Origin: Runella sp.
GTDB taxonomy: Bacteria > Bacteroidota > Bacteroidia > Cytophagales > Spirosomataceae
Length of the DNA: 61,862 bases
Assembly: GCA_023254175.1 (NCBI GenBank)
Contig: JALQYJ010000039.1
Coordinates: forward strand, 1-61,862
Direction: 5' to 3'
In this document: positions 1-8,607 of the stretch, in pieces
Numbering within the stretch: the stretch's first letter is position 1
Layout of the letters: the number at the start of each line of letters is the position of its first letter
The notes under the pieces: generated by a model
Told to the model about the DNA's origin: nothing
Seen by the model: the letters and a program-made list of their open reading frames with translations, nothing else
The model's database searches: none
Made by a program: the position numbers and the translations under genes

Positions 1-7
1 GATCTCG

Positions 8-1276
8 TCAGGCCGCCAAGGGCTGCGTCGATAGCACCTTGCCGTAATCACGGGCTGAAATGCATTTAAAAAGCACTGTGAACACCCACACACATCTAAG
101 GAAAGAGGGATGAAGCCAAGATGGAAATACGGTAGTTGGATGAAGCCCATTCAAGGCAGGTTGGGCAATATCTGACCAAAGGCCACACTGCAACAGCAAC
201 GACAATGAACCTTCTACCACCGACTTTTGAAATAACAACATTCGTTTGACATCCGCGTGATGGATAATCAACGTCTGAGGTTGCGTAGGGTCTTTGGCCA
301 CGATGGGTCTGCCTTGCGGGCGTTCTTTGGCATACGCCAACGAAGCGTGGTAGGCCGCCGTACCGATAGCCGCCGCGTTGGTACCTACCCCCACACGGGC
401 TTCGTTCATCATCTGGAACATATAACTCAGTCCTTTATGCTCCTCTCCCACCAAATAGCCAAAACATTCTGCATCCGAACCAAACATCAAGTGCGCAATA
501 GGCGCCCCTTTGTAGCCCATTTTATGATATACCCCCGCCGTAGTGACATCGTTAGGCACCAGCCCTTCAGTCGTGACGCGTTGCTGAGGCACCACGAACA
601 ACGAGATTCCTTTGGTTCCCGCAGGCCCTCCTTTTATTTTGGCCAATAATAAATGAACCACATTTTCGCACGCGTCATGGTCACCGCATGAGATAAAGAT
701 TTTCTGCCCTTGTATTTTGTAGATACCTGCGGTTTCGGTAGGCTCGGCGCTGGTAGAAATATCTGACAACGAGCTTCCTGCGTTGGGCTCAGTCAAGGCC
801 ATGGTTCCTTGCCACCGACCGTTGTACATGTTGGGTGTATAAGTATCAATGAGTTCAGAAGAGCCAAAACTCCGAATCAAGTTGGCGGCCCCCGTAGTCA
901 AAAATGGGTACACACTAGCCGAATAATTGGCGGCTTGAAAAATAAACGCTGCCGCGTTATGAACCGTCACGGGGAGTTGCTGCCCGCCTTCTTCGTAACG
1001 AAACGTGGCATTTATCCAGCCATCTTCCCCAAACCGCCGCATGATGGCTTTCATCCCTTCGTGAACACGGATTTTTCCATCAACCAGTTGGGGTTCGTTT
1101 CGGTCCATCTCGGTCAACAAGGGGCGCAGCATTTTATCAGCGATTTGCTCGGCAGCATCCAGTACCATGTCAAACGACTCCCGATTGTGGTCCTGGAAAT
1201 ACGGATATTTTGCCAACTGCTCTACATTAAGGAGCTGATATAGGTTAAACTGAAGGTCGCGTTTTGAGAAAAACAT
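8..1276 (-). pseudogene. Acyl-CoA dehydrogenase, C-terminus replaced/truncated
   Basis: Flavoenzyme of fatty acid beta-oxidation (acyl-CoA to trans-2-enoyl-CoA). The start is placed at the ATG at 1276, because the family normally begins MxFSKR; a longer frame to 1339 adds residues unlike the family. N-terminal, middle and FAD-binding regions are readable, including MALTEPNAGSSLSD and KIFISCGDHD. Family members of this type usually run to about 570-600 residues, but this one stops at 422. After SLLLQCGLWSDIAQ (about position 175) the remaining 50 residues do not resemble an acyl-CoA dehydrogenase, and the C-terminal alpha-helical domain is missing. This could be an insertion or rearrangement junction, a frameshift or an assembly edge. 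It lies downstream of fadD on the same strand, which fits fatty acid oxidation. Family assignment is firm; functionality is doubtful. Confidence 0.7.
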
Positions 1277-1309
1277 ACAGCGAAAATAATCAGATTTGTG
1301 GTTAAATGA

Positions 1310-1337
1310 CAAAAAGAAAGTCGGCCCAACGACCGAC
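1310..1337 (-). terminator. Rho-independent terminator after fadD
   Basis: GTCGG (1320-1324) pairs with CCGAC (1333-1337). Read on the minus strand the hairpin is followed by a T-rich run. It lies about 30 bases past the fadD stop and separates fadD from the acyl-CoA dehydrogenase. Confidence 0.5.
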
Positions 1338-1365
1338 ATTCTTGACTACCGAGTAATGGATAGCT

Positions 1366-3078
1366 TTACGATTTTGCTTCATCCCGTAAGGCTTTCCGCA
1401 GAATTTTACCTACGTTGGTTTTAGGCAACTCAGTACGGAACTCAATGTGTTTAGGACATTTGTAAGCCGTCAAGTTTTCGCGGCAATAGGCCATAATTTG
1501 CTCCTTGGTAAGATTCTCGTCTTTTTTTACGACAAAAATCTTCACTGCTTCGGTTGTTTTTTCGTCAGGAACACCAATACAGGCTACTTCCAATACCCCT
1601 GAGCATTGTGATACAACGTCTTCGATTTCGTTGGGGTACACATTGAAGCCCGACACAAGAACCATGTCTTTCTTACGGTCTACGATTTTAAAATAGCCGT
1701 CGGTATCCATCACTCCCACATCTCCTGTTTTGAACCATTTACGACCGTCTACGGGGTCGGTGTACATTACTTTAGCAGTTTCATCAGGGCGATTATAGTA
1801 ACCTGGCATCACTTGCGGCCCATACGCACAAATTTCACCGGCTTCGCCTACATCTGCCCACGAACCATCTTCCCGCATGATACGCATTTCCGTACTTGGA
1901 AACGGAACTCCAATGGTTCCGACTCGGTTGTCGGTTGTTTTCAACGGATTAGCAGAAAGTACAGGCGACGTTTCCGACAAGCCGTAACCTTCAGTGGGCA
2001 AGTTACCTGTTAGTTTATACCAACGTTCGGCCACTACTTTTTGAAGTGCCATTCCGCCCGCCGAAGTAATTTTTAAACCACTAAAATCCACTTCGCCAAT
2101 TTTTGGGTGATTCATCAAGCCGTTGTACAGGGTGTTCACGCCCGTAAAGGTGGTTACTTTGTATTTTTTAAGGTCTTTGATAAACGCCTCCATATCACGA
2201 GGATTGGTGATAAGCAAGTTCATTCCACCATTTTTGAGGGCAGAAAGAGCGTTGCATGTTAGCGCATACACGTGATACAACGGCAAAGCCGCTACGATAA
2301 CGTTGGTTTGTCCTTCAGGAATCGTATTCAGCATTGGGCTCAAGTAAACGCAGTTGGCTTCTACGTTGGCGATGATGTTTCGGTGAGTCAACATAGCTCC
2401 TTTTGAGACGCCCGTTGTCCCACCTGTGTATTGAATAAAAGCCAAGTCCGAGCTTCGTAAATCAGGTTTTTGGTATTCGGCAGCGGCACCTTTACTCAAC
2501 GCATCCGTAAACGACTTTGCCGTTGGGAGGTGATACGTTGGCACCATTTTCTTGACATTTTTCACCACAAAGTTGACAAGTTGTTTTTGACCAAAGCCCA
2601 ATAAATCACCAATTTCAGTGACCAGCACATGCTCAATATTGGTATGTGGAAGCACTTTTTCTAGGTTAAAAGCGAAGTTGGCCAAAATTACAATGGCTTT
2701 TGCCCCCGAATCTTTAAACTGATGCTCCATTTCACGGGGCGTATAAAGCGGATTGGTATTGACCACCGTGAGGCCTGCCCGCAACGCCCCAAACATAGCG
2801 ATAGGATACTGCAAAACATTAGGCATCTGAATCGCAAGGCGGTCGCCTTTTTGAAGTCCAATGCTCTGCAAATAGGCGGCAAAATTGCGCGACTGCTTGT
2901 CAAGCTCGGCATAGGTAATTTCTTTGCCCATGCAAGAGTACGCCTTGCGCGAGGCATATTTTGTAAACCCTTCGTCAATCATTTCTAACAACGAAGAATA
3001 GACATCTGGATTAATTTCAAAGGGCATTCCCGCTGGGTAAAATTTTAGCCACGGGTGAGTATCTCTAGTAACAGCCAT
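1366..3078 (-). CDS. fadD: Long-chain fatty acid-CoA ligase
   Basis: Activates fatty acids to acyl-CoA with ATP (AMP-forming, ANL superfamily) and so feeds beta-oxidation or lipid synthesis. The 570 residues match full FadD length. Motifs seen: the P-loop-like YTGGTTGVSKGAMLTH, GYGLSETSP, the hinge region KTGDVGVMDTDGYFKIVDRKKD and the C-terminal catalytic lysine region NVGKILRKALRDE. Start ATG at 3078, with a TATCTTTG -7 box 40 bases upstream. An acyl-CoA dehydrogenase follows on the same strand beyond a terminator, which fits a lipid-degradation context. Chain-length preference cannot be read from the sequence. Confidence 0.93.
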   Translation of the reverse strand: MAVTRDTHPWLKFYPAGMPFEINPDVYSSLLEMIDEGFTKYASRKAYSCMGKEITYAELDKQSRNFAAYLQSIGLQKGDRLAIQMPNVLQYPIAMFGALRAGLTVVNTNPLYTPREMEHQFKDSGAKAIVILANFAFNLEKVLPHTNIEHVLVTEIGDLLGFGQKQLVNFVVKNVKKMVPTYHLPTAKSFTDALSKGAAAEYQKPDLRSSDLAFIQYTGGTTGVSKGAMLTHRNIIANVEANCVYLSPMLNTIPEGQTNVIVAALPLYHVYALTCNALSALKNGGMNLLITNPRDMEAFIKDLKKYKVTTFTGVNTLYNGLMNHPKIGEVDFSGLKITSAGGMALQKVVAERWYKLTGNLPTEGYGLSETSPVLSANPLKTTDNRVGTIGVPFPSTEMRIMREDGSWADVGEAGEICAYGPQVMPGYYNRPDETAKVMYTDPVDGRKWFKTGDVGVMDTDGYFKIVDRKKDMVLVSGFNVYPNEIEDVVSQCSGVLEVACIGVPDEKTTEAVKIFVVKKDENLTKEQIMAYCRENLTAYKCPKHIEFRTELPKTNVGKILRKALRDEAKS

Positions 3079-3117
3079 TCAGATTTTAGGTTGATGTTTA
3101 GAAAAAATTGTATACTA

Positions 3118-3125
3118 CAAAGATA
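3118..3125 (-). promoter_or_regulatory. -7 promoter box (TATCTTTG) for fadD
   Basis: Minus-strand TATCTTTG matches the Bacteroidota primary-sigma -7 consensus TAnnTTTG and lies 40 bases upstream of the fadD start. No convincing -33 box was identified. Confidence 0.45.
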
Positions 3126-3272
3126 TAAACGAAGTTAGAGCGAAGAAGTTTTAGGTATGACTTTTCACAATAAAAAGTAATTTTAAGGTCTTTCCCAATA
3201 CATTCATGACGACAAAACTGCCAGAAACGTCTATTCAAAAAAAATCTATGTAGTTTAAAGTATTTTTTTGAG

Positions 3273-3716
3273 TTGTTCGTCTACCCAATTAACCACTTAC
3301 ATTCAACATTAGCAACGGCACGGCAAACTATTGTTCAGGCCATCAAAAAGTACAGCAAGCAACTTTTTGGCTTCATCCGTCAGCGCGTCAGCAGCGACGA
3401 AGATGCCGAAGATATTTTACAGGACGTTTGGTACCAACTGAGCAGTCAGCCCGAAGTAGGAACCATTGAACAAGTAGGAAGTTGACTGTATCGAGTGGCT
3501 CGGAATCACATTGTAGATAATTGCAAGCAGCGCCCCGAAACCCTCGACGATTACGACTACGAAAATGAAGAAGGCAAAATCGTTTTCAAAGATTTGCTAC
3601 TCACCAACGATGGCATTCCCGAAAGCAACTACCTCCGGGAGCTATTTTGGCAACAACTTATGGAGTTTGATATCCATGTATCATCATCACGGAAAATGTG
3701 GGCACAGACACCTTAG
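3273..3716 (+). pseudogene. ECF sigma-70 factor remnant, nonsense mutation plus lost 3' half
   Basis: Residues such as FIRQRVSSDEDAEDILQDVW followed by LYRVARNHIVDNCKQRPE are sigma-70 region 2 (core RNA polymerase and -10 recognition). The frame is cut by TGA at 3483-3485, exactly where the family has Trp (GSW-LYRVARN); reading continues in frame past it, so this is a simple TGG-to-TGA change or sequencing error. After ELFWQQL (about 3660) the region 4 helix-turn-helix is absent and the frame runs into unrelated residues overlapping the Hsp20 gene. Two independent lesions make a working sigma factor unlikely. The 5' end is uncertain (TTG at 3273). Confidence 0.75.
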
Positions 3717-4059
3717 AGGTGATCAATACCAAGTACCTGTCAATGTATTAAGAACCGAAAACAGCTACGAAATCTTCGTTATCGCCCCCGATCGTGCCAA
3801 AGAAGATTTGAAAATCAGCCTCAAAGGCAACAAATTGACGATTGCGTATCAGGCCAAAGAAAACATTCAAGAAAACCAACAGTGGATTCTCAACGAGTTT
3901 ACCAAGGCTTCGTTTGAACGCACCTTTATGGTCGACGACACCATTGAGTCGGAAGGTATCAAAGCCGAATACCAAAACGGCGTCCTGCAAGTAACGTTGC
4001 CTTTTGTGCCTGGGAGAGATTTTGCTTCTCGTTTCCTACATAAACTCACTCAGCTCTAG
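3676..4059 (+). CDS. Hsp20/alpha-crystallin small heat shock protein, with an altered 5' end
   Basis: Small heat shock protein that holds unfolding proteins in the cytoplasm. Starting at ATG 3676 it has 127 residues: a His-rich head (MYHHHGKCGHRH), then an alpha-crystallin beta-sandwich (VPVNVLRTENSYEIFVIAPD, FERTFMVDDTIESEGIKAEY, NGVLQVTLPF). The head looks foreign to the family: it resembles the beginning of a small His/Cys-rich membrane protein that, as I recall, sits between sigma factor and hsp20 genes in relatives. A deletion may have fused that head to the Hsp20 body (inference). The gene starts exactly where sigma homology ends. The last about 14 residues overlap the 3' end of the convergent uup gene by 24 bases, and the usual ending is not recognised. 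Product may still be made. Confidence 0.6.
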   Translation: MYHHHGKCGHRHLRGDQYQVPVNVLRTENSYEIFVIAPDRAKEDLKISLKGNKLTIAYQAKENIQENQQWILNEFTKASFERTFMVDDTIESEGIKAEYQNGVLQVTLPFVPGRDFASRFLHKLTQL

Positions 4060-5910
4060 CCAGCGCATTTCTTTCTCTTCCAACTCTTCGGTAATGCGCT
4101 CCACTGCTTTGGCCCACACGGCAAAATCCTCGTGCGAGCCAACGCCACCGTTCATTTTTTCAACAAAATCCGCTTTTTGACTTTCCAACTTCACCATGTC
4201 GCTTTCCAACGTCTCAAATTCACGTTGTTCTTTAAACGATAGTTTGCGCTTAGCGGTTGTTGGGGCAGGCGTGGTCTCAGCAGCTTGCAGACGAGGGACT
4301 GATGAAGGTTTAGCGGCGGCGGCTTGCTCTTTATTTTCGGCCAAGAAGTTGCGGTAGTCGGTATAGTTTCCTGGAAAATCACGGATGTGGCCGTTGTCTT
4401 CAAACACAAACAAGTGATCCACCAAACGGTCAAGGAAGTAGCGGTCGTGGGAAACGATGACCAGACACCCTGGAAAATTCATCAAAAACTCTTCGAGCAC
4501 ATTCAGCGTTGTGATGTCAAGATCGTTGGTGGGCTCATCGAGAATCAAAAAATTAGGCTCATGCATCATGACACGCAAAAGCTGCAAGCGACGTTTTTCG
4601 CCCCCGCTCAATTTTTCAATCATTGTTCCTTGCTTATTGGGCGGGAACAAAAATGCCTGTAAATACTGCGAAGCCGTCACAGTTTGTCCCGTCCCTAAGC
4701 GAATCACCTCGGCCACGTCTTTGACCCAATCCACCACCCGTTGGCCATCTTTGTATTCCAAATCCGATTGTGTGTAATAGCCAAACTGCACAGTATCGCC
4801 GCGTACCACTTGGCCGTTGTCGGGACGAAGTTCGCCCGTAATCATGTTGAGCAACGTTGACTTTCCTGCACCATTTTTCCCCACAATACCGATACGGTCG
4901 CCTTTTTTGAAGGTATATAAAAAATTGTGGATGATGGTTTTATCACCGTATTTTTTACCGACGCTATGTAATTCTACAATCTTACTTCCCAAACGCGTCG
5001 ATTTGATATTTAGCTCAATTTGGTTGTCGTATTTACGTTGGTGTGCCTTTTCTTTGGTGTCTTCAAAGGCATCGACGCGGTACTTGGCTTTGGTTCCTCG
5101 GGCTTTGGGTTGACGACGAATCCAGTCGAGTTCTTTGCGGTATAAATTTCGCGCTTTGTCGATTTCGGCGGCTTCTACGGCTTCACGCTCCGCTTTTTTC
5201 TCCAAAAAGTACGCGTAATTGCCTTTGTAAGTATATAAACTTCCGTTATCGAGTTCGACAATGACGTTGCACACCGTATCCAAAAAATAACGGTCGTGCG
5301 TTACCAACAGAAGCGTGGTGTTTTGGGTATTAAGGTAATTTTCGAGCCACTCCACCATGCTCAAGTCGAGGTGGTTGGTAGGTTCATCCAGAATCACCAA
5401 ATCAGGACTTTCAATAAGCACTTTGGCCAATGCAACGCGCTTGCGCTGCCCGCCCGACAGTGTCCCAATTTTTGCCTCAACGTCATAAATGCCTAATTTC
5501 CCCAAAATTTCCTTAACCTTTGCCTCAAAATCCCAGCCTTGCAGCGAATCAACTTGTTCAATGGCACGTGCCAACACCGCATCGTCGCCTAGTATCAGCG
5601 CGCGTTCATATTCTTTGACTGCCGTAGCTACAGGGTTTTTTCCCGAAAAAAGTACTTCCATAATAGGTAGCTGACCGTCAAAATCAGGCGCTTGGTCGAG
5701 GTATCCCACTCGAATGTCTTTTCGAACACTCACCACCCCTTCGTCTGGCGGAGTGAGTCCCGCCAAAATGGTCATCAACGTCGTTTTTCCCGTACCATTG
5801 GCTCCAATAAGCGCCACTTTATCGCCTCGACTTAGCCCCAACGTCATGCCTTTGAACAGCCACTTATCGCCAAAGGACTTCGATATATTTTCTGCAGATA
5901 GGTAATTCAT
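4036..5910 (-). CDS. uup: ABC-F family ATPase, Uup-like
   Basis: Soluble ABC-F protein (624 residues from ATG 5910) that acts on ribosomes or DNA structures rather than in transport. Two complete ATPase cassettes are seen: Walker A GANGTGKTT and GKNGAGKST, signatures LSGGQRKRVALAK and LSGGEKRRLQLLR, Walker B LVILDEPTNHLD and FLILDEPTNDLD. There are no membrane segments. The linker between cassettes is charged (ARGTKAKYRVDAFE), and the C-terminal tail, residues about 550-624, is a Lys/Glu-rich coiled coil typical of Uup and absent from EttA. The start is chosen at MNYLSAENISKSFG; the 23-residue upstream extension is unlike the family. A TACCTTTG box ends five bases upstream of the ATG, so the transcript may be leaderless. 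Confidence 0.88.
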   Translation of the reverse strand: MNYLSAENISKSFGDKWLFKGMTLGLSRGDKVALIGANGTGKTTLMTILAGLTPPDEGVVSVRKDIRVGYLDQAPDFDGQLPIMEVLFSGKNPVATAVKEYERALILGDDAVLARAIEQVDSLQGWDFEAKVKEILGKLGIYDVEAKIGTLSGGQRKRVALAKVLIESPDLVILDEPTNHLDLSMVEWLENYLNTQNTTLLLVTHDRYFLDTVCNVIVELDNGSLYTYKGNYAYFLEKKAEREAVEAAEIDKARNLYRKELDWIRRQPKARGTKAKYRVDAFEDTKEKAHQRKYDNQIELNIKSTRLGSKIVELHSVGKKYGDKTIIHNFLYTFKKGDRIGIVGKNGAGKSTLLNMITGELRPDNGQVVRGDTVQFGYYTQSDLEYKDGQRVVDWVKDVAEVIRLGTGQTVTASQYLQAFLFPPNKQGTMIEKLSGGEKRRLQLLRVMMHEPNFLILDEPTNDLDITTLNVLEEFLMNFPGCLVIVSHDRYFLDRLVDHLFVFEDNGHIRDFPGNYTDYRNFLAENKEQAAAAKPSSVPRLQAAETTPAPTTAKRKLSFKEQREFETLESDMVKLESQKADFVEKMNGGVGSHEDFAVWAKAVERITEELEEKEMRWLELSEFM

Positions 5911-5914
5911 ACCG

Positions 5915-5922
5915 CAAAGGTA
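5915..5922 (-). promoter_or_regulatory. Possible -7 box (TACCTTTG) touching the uup start
   Basis: Minus-strand TACCTTTG, matching TAnnTTTG, ends five bases before the uup ATG. If used, transcription would begin at or next to the start codon, giving a leaderless mRNA. It could be a chance match. Confidence 0.3.
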
Positions 5923-6002
5923 GTAAGCATTCAGTAACCAAACCGATTTTCCGACTTTATACTTTCGTCCAACATTCATTTTAACACCCTCTCAACATCC
6001 CC

Positions 6003-7307
6003 ATGAATCGTCGCACCTTTATCCAAAGTTCCGCCGTTGGCGCTACTACCACGCTTTTTTCGCCTTACGTCATTGCCGCGCCCCGTGCTTCTAAATACCG
6101 TACCGCCCTCATCGGCACAGGCTGGTGGGGAGGAAATATTCTTCGGGTAGCCATGGCGGCAGGTCAATCTAAAGTTGTTGCCTTGTGCGACGTGGATCAA
6201 AATCAGCTTACTAAAACCGCCGCCGAAGTAGAAAAGCTCAGCGGCGATAAGCCTAAACTCTACCGTGACTTCCGCGAGCTTTTGGCAAACGAAAAACCCG
6301 AAATCGTCATCGTCGCTACGCCCGACCATTGGCATCCGCTGATTTGCATTGCAGCCGTGCAGGCAGGAGCGAACGTCTATGTCGAAAAACCGATTAGCCA
6401 TACCATCAACGAAGGCAAAGCCATGGTAGCAGCCGCTCGAAAAACAGGTAAGATTGTTCAAGTAGGTACACACCGTCGGGTATCGCCCCACAACCTCTCG
6501 GGGCGCGATTTCATCCGTTCGGGAAAAGTGGGCAAAATAGGGATGGTTCGGACGTTTGTACATTACGGCGGCGGCCCAGGCCAAGTAACACCCGACTCCG
6601 AAACACCCCAAGGGCTTGATTGGGACATGTGGTGTGGCCCTGCTCCATTGCGACCTTTTAATGCCAAAATTCACCCCCGTGGATTTCGTCAGTTCTTAGA
6701 TTATGCCAACGGACAGTTGGGCGATTGGGGCATTCACTGGCTCGACCAAATGCTTTGGATTATGGAAGAAAAATACCCCCGAAAAGTCTTTTCAACGGGT
6801 GGACGCGCCATCAAAACCGATAATACTGATTCTCCCGACCACCAAGTGGCAGTGTATGAATTTGAGAATTTCACAGCAACTTGGGAACACCGTCAATTTG
6901 CGGGAAACAACGCTGAAAAAACGCACCCACAACAGGCCGTAGGCTGCTATTTTTACGGAACAGAAGGTACTTTTCACATGGGCTGGCTCGACGGCTGGAC
7001 GTTTTACCCGACCGACTCAAAGAAGCCTATCATTCACGAAGATGCCAAACTTGACATGCCCGACCAGCAAAATATTGCTAACCTGTGGGCCGATTTTTTG
7101 ATGTCAATTGAAAAAAATCAACCGTCGGTATGTGACATTGAGCTGGGCTACCGCTCTACCAACATGGCGTTGCTCGGAATGCTTTCGATGAAAGCAGGGC
7201 GAAGTATTGAGTGGGATGGTGAAAAAGGGCTCATCAAAAACGACCCCGAAGCCAATAAACTCCTCGAACGCCCCTACCGCAAAGGCTGGGAATATCCAAG
7301 AGTGTAA
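6003..7307 (+). CDS. Tat-exported Gfo/Idh/MocA family oxidoreductase
   Basis: NAD(P)-dependent sugar or polyol oxidoreductase of the Gfo/Idh/MocA family, 434 residues. It begins with a twin-arginine signal (NRRTFIQ, then a hydrophobic stretch to about residue 26), so export to the periplasm is likely. The Rossmann motif GTGWWGGN (about 38-45), ATPDHWHP (106-112) and catalytic-region EKPISH (128-133) are visible, followed by the alpha/beta C-terminal domain. Substrate cannot be read from the sequence. It is followed on the same strand by a GH43 glycosidase 200 bases later, suggesting both act on plant-type glycans. A similar paralogue lies at 16895-18262. It is divergent from uup. Confidence 0.88.
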   Translation: MNRRTFIQSSAVGATTTLFSPYVIAAPRASKYRTALIGTGWWGGNILRVAMAAGQSKVVALCDVDQNQLTKTAAEVEKLSGDKPKLYRDFRELLANEKPEIVIVATPDHWHPLICIAAVQAGANVYVEKPISHTINEGKAMVAAARKTGKIVQVGTHRRVSPHNLSGRDFIRSGKVGKIGMVRTFVHYGGGPGQVTPDSETPQGLDWDMWCGPAPLRPFNAKIHPRGFRQFLDYANGQLGDWGIHWLDQMLWIMEEKYPRKVFSTGGRAIKTDNTDSPDHQVAVYEFENFTATWEHRQFAGNNAEKTHPQQAVGCYFYGTEGTFHMGWLDGWTFYPTDSKKPIIHEDAKLDMPDQQNIANLWADFLMSIEKNQPSVCDIELGYRSTNMALLGMLSMKAGRSIEWDGEKGLIKNDPEANKLLERPYRKGWEYPRV

Positions 7308-7509
7308 TTTGAATTTATAAAATCATTCTTAATCAATCAGGTTAAACGTATTAAAAAACAGCCTCGGAGAAGCAATAAATAGTGATTTTTTATTTTAATG
7401 TGTTTAACCTGTTAATCAATGAAATTCCCTAAGGTATAACAGCCAAACAACTTGCAGCTGCGACCAACATAAACAAAACTCCCCATTGGGTTAGGGGGCT
7501 TTTTATCCA
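7308..7509 (+). other. Intergenic region before the GH43 gene
   Basis: AT-rich, no coding frame seen. A short GC-rich stem (CCCC ... GGGG, about 7482-7499) followed by CTTTTTAT may terminate the upstream oxidoreductase, but it ends only a few bases before the GH43 start. No TAnnTTTG box was recognised. Confidence 0.3.
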
Positions 7510-8532
7510 ATGAAAAAAATCGTATTTCTGATTCTTTTACCACTCCTTATCCACGCCCAAACGTTCAAAAATCCGTTGTTACCGGCTGGAGCAGACCCGT
7601 GGTCGATTTACAAAGATGGGTTTTACTACTACATGCACACCACAGGCAAAAATCTGAGCATTTGGAAAGTAAAAAACTTGACCGAACTTGCTTCTGCCTC
7701 ACCGACGGTGGTTTGGACACCACCTGCGACGGGGCCTTATTCCAAGGAAATTTGGGCACCTGAGTTGCATTTTCTCCAAAACAAGTGGTACATCTATTTC
7801 GCGGCCGATGATGGCCACAACCGCAACCACCGATTATTTGTACTTGAAAATACCTCGGCAGACCCAACGCAGGGAACATGGAACATGAAAGGCCAACTTA
7901 AAACACCACAGGATAAATGGGCGATTGATGGCTCGGTATTTGAGCACAAAGGGCAGTTTTACCTGACGTGGTCGGGGTGGGAAGGCGACGAAAACGGCCA
8001 ACAGTCGATTTATTTGTGCAAAATGAGCAACCCGTGGACCTGCCTAGGCGAACGAATCAAAATCTCTGAACCTCAGTTTTCGTGGGAAAAACACGGTACT
8101 ATCAGCCGTCCTGGCCCCGACGATAAGCCGCTGGTGTTGGTCAACGAAGGCCCTCAGTTTTTGAAAAGCCCTAACGGTCGGGTCAATATCATTTTTTCTG
8201 CCAGCGGCTGTTGGACAGACTTCTATTCGTTAGGGATGATCTACGCTTCTCCCAACGATGATTTGATGAAACTTACCTCGTGGAAAAAACACCCAACGCC
8301 CGTGTTTTGGGCCGAAAATACCAAAGGTACGCACGCAGCTGGCCACAATAGTTTCTTCGAATCGCCCGATAGGCGTCAAAACTGGATTCTTTACCACGCT
8401 AACAGCGAAGCAGGTCAGGGATGCGGCGGTAAGCGTTCGCCTCGAATCCAATCATTTACGTTTTTGAAAGACGGCACGCCCTCCTTTGGTTCGCCTGTTT
8501 CTACCAACCAAGAATTGACAGCACCGAAGTAA
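7510..8532 (+). CDS. Glycoside hydrolase family 43 (arabinosidase/xylosidase type)
   Basis: Secreted glycosidase of 340 residues, probably cleaving alpha-L-arabinofuranosyl or beta-D-xylosyl links in plant polysaccharides. It has an N-terminal signal peptide (MKKIVFLILLPLLIHAQ). The five-bladed propeller signatures of GH43 are present: the catalytic base in AGADPWS (Asp29), the pKa modulator in WAIDGSVF (Asp140) and the general acid in VNEGPQFL (Glu213). IWAPELHFL is also typical of the family. There is no carbohydrate-binding module. A strong bidirectional terminator follows. The exact substrate is not determinable here. Confidence 0.88.
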   Translation: MKKIVFLILLPLLIHAQTFKNPLLPAGADPWSIYKDGFYYYMHTTGKNLSIWKVKNLTELASASPTVVWTPPATGPYSKEIWAPELHFLQNKWYIYFAADDGHNRNHRLFVLENTSADPTQGTWNMKGQLKTPQDKWAIDGSVFEHKGQFYLTWSGWEGDENGQQSIYLCKMSNPWTCLGERIKISEPQFSWEKHGTISRPGPDDKPLVLVNEGPQFLKSPNGRVNIIFSASGCWTDFYSLGMIYASPNDDLMKLTSWKKHPTPVFWAENTKGTHAAGHNSFFESPDRRQNWILYHANSEAGQGCGGKRSPRIQSFTFLKDGTPSFGSPVSTNQELTAPK

Positions 8533-8541
8533 TCATATCTA

Positions 8542-8603
8542 TTTGAACCATATAAGACATAGTAAGAAAATATAAGGCTAATAATGTCTTAATATGGTTC
8601 AAA
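8542..8603. terminator. Bidirectional terminator between GH43 and the DUF885 gene
   Basis: Arm TTTGAACCATATAAGACAT (8542-8560) is the reverse complement of 8584-8603, with one extra base in the right arm. The roughly 19-bp stem encloses a 23-base loop. A-rich and T-rich flanks on both sides suit termination of both converging genes. Confidence 0.75.
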
Positions 8604-8607
8604 AAAT

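Noticed and set aside
3483-3485. In-frame TGA in the sigma gene as possible recoding (selenocysteine or readthrough)
   Set aside because: The position is a conserved Trp, no recoding signal is seen, and the 3' half of the gene is also missing, so plain decay is simpler.
5976-6674. 232-residue open frame on the minus strand
   Set aside because: Shadow of the Gfo/Idh/MocA gene, whose motifs are clear on the plus strand.
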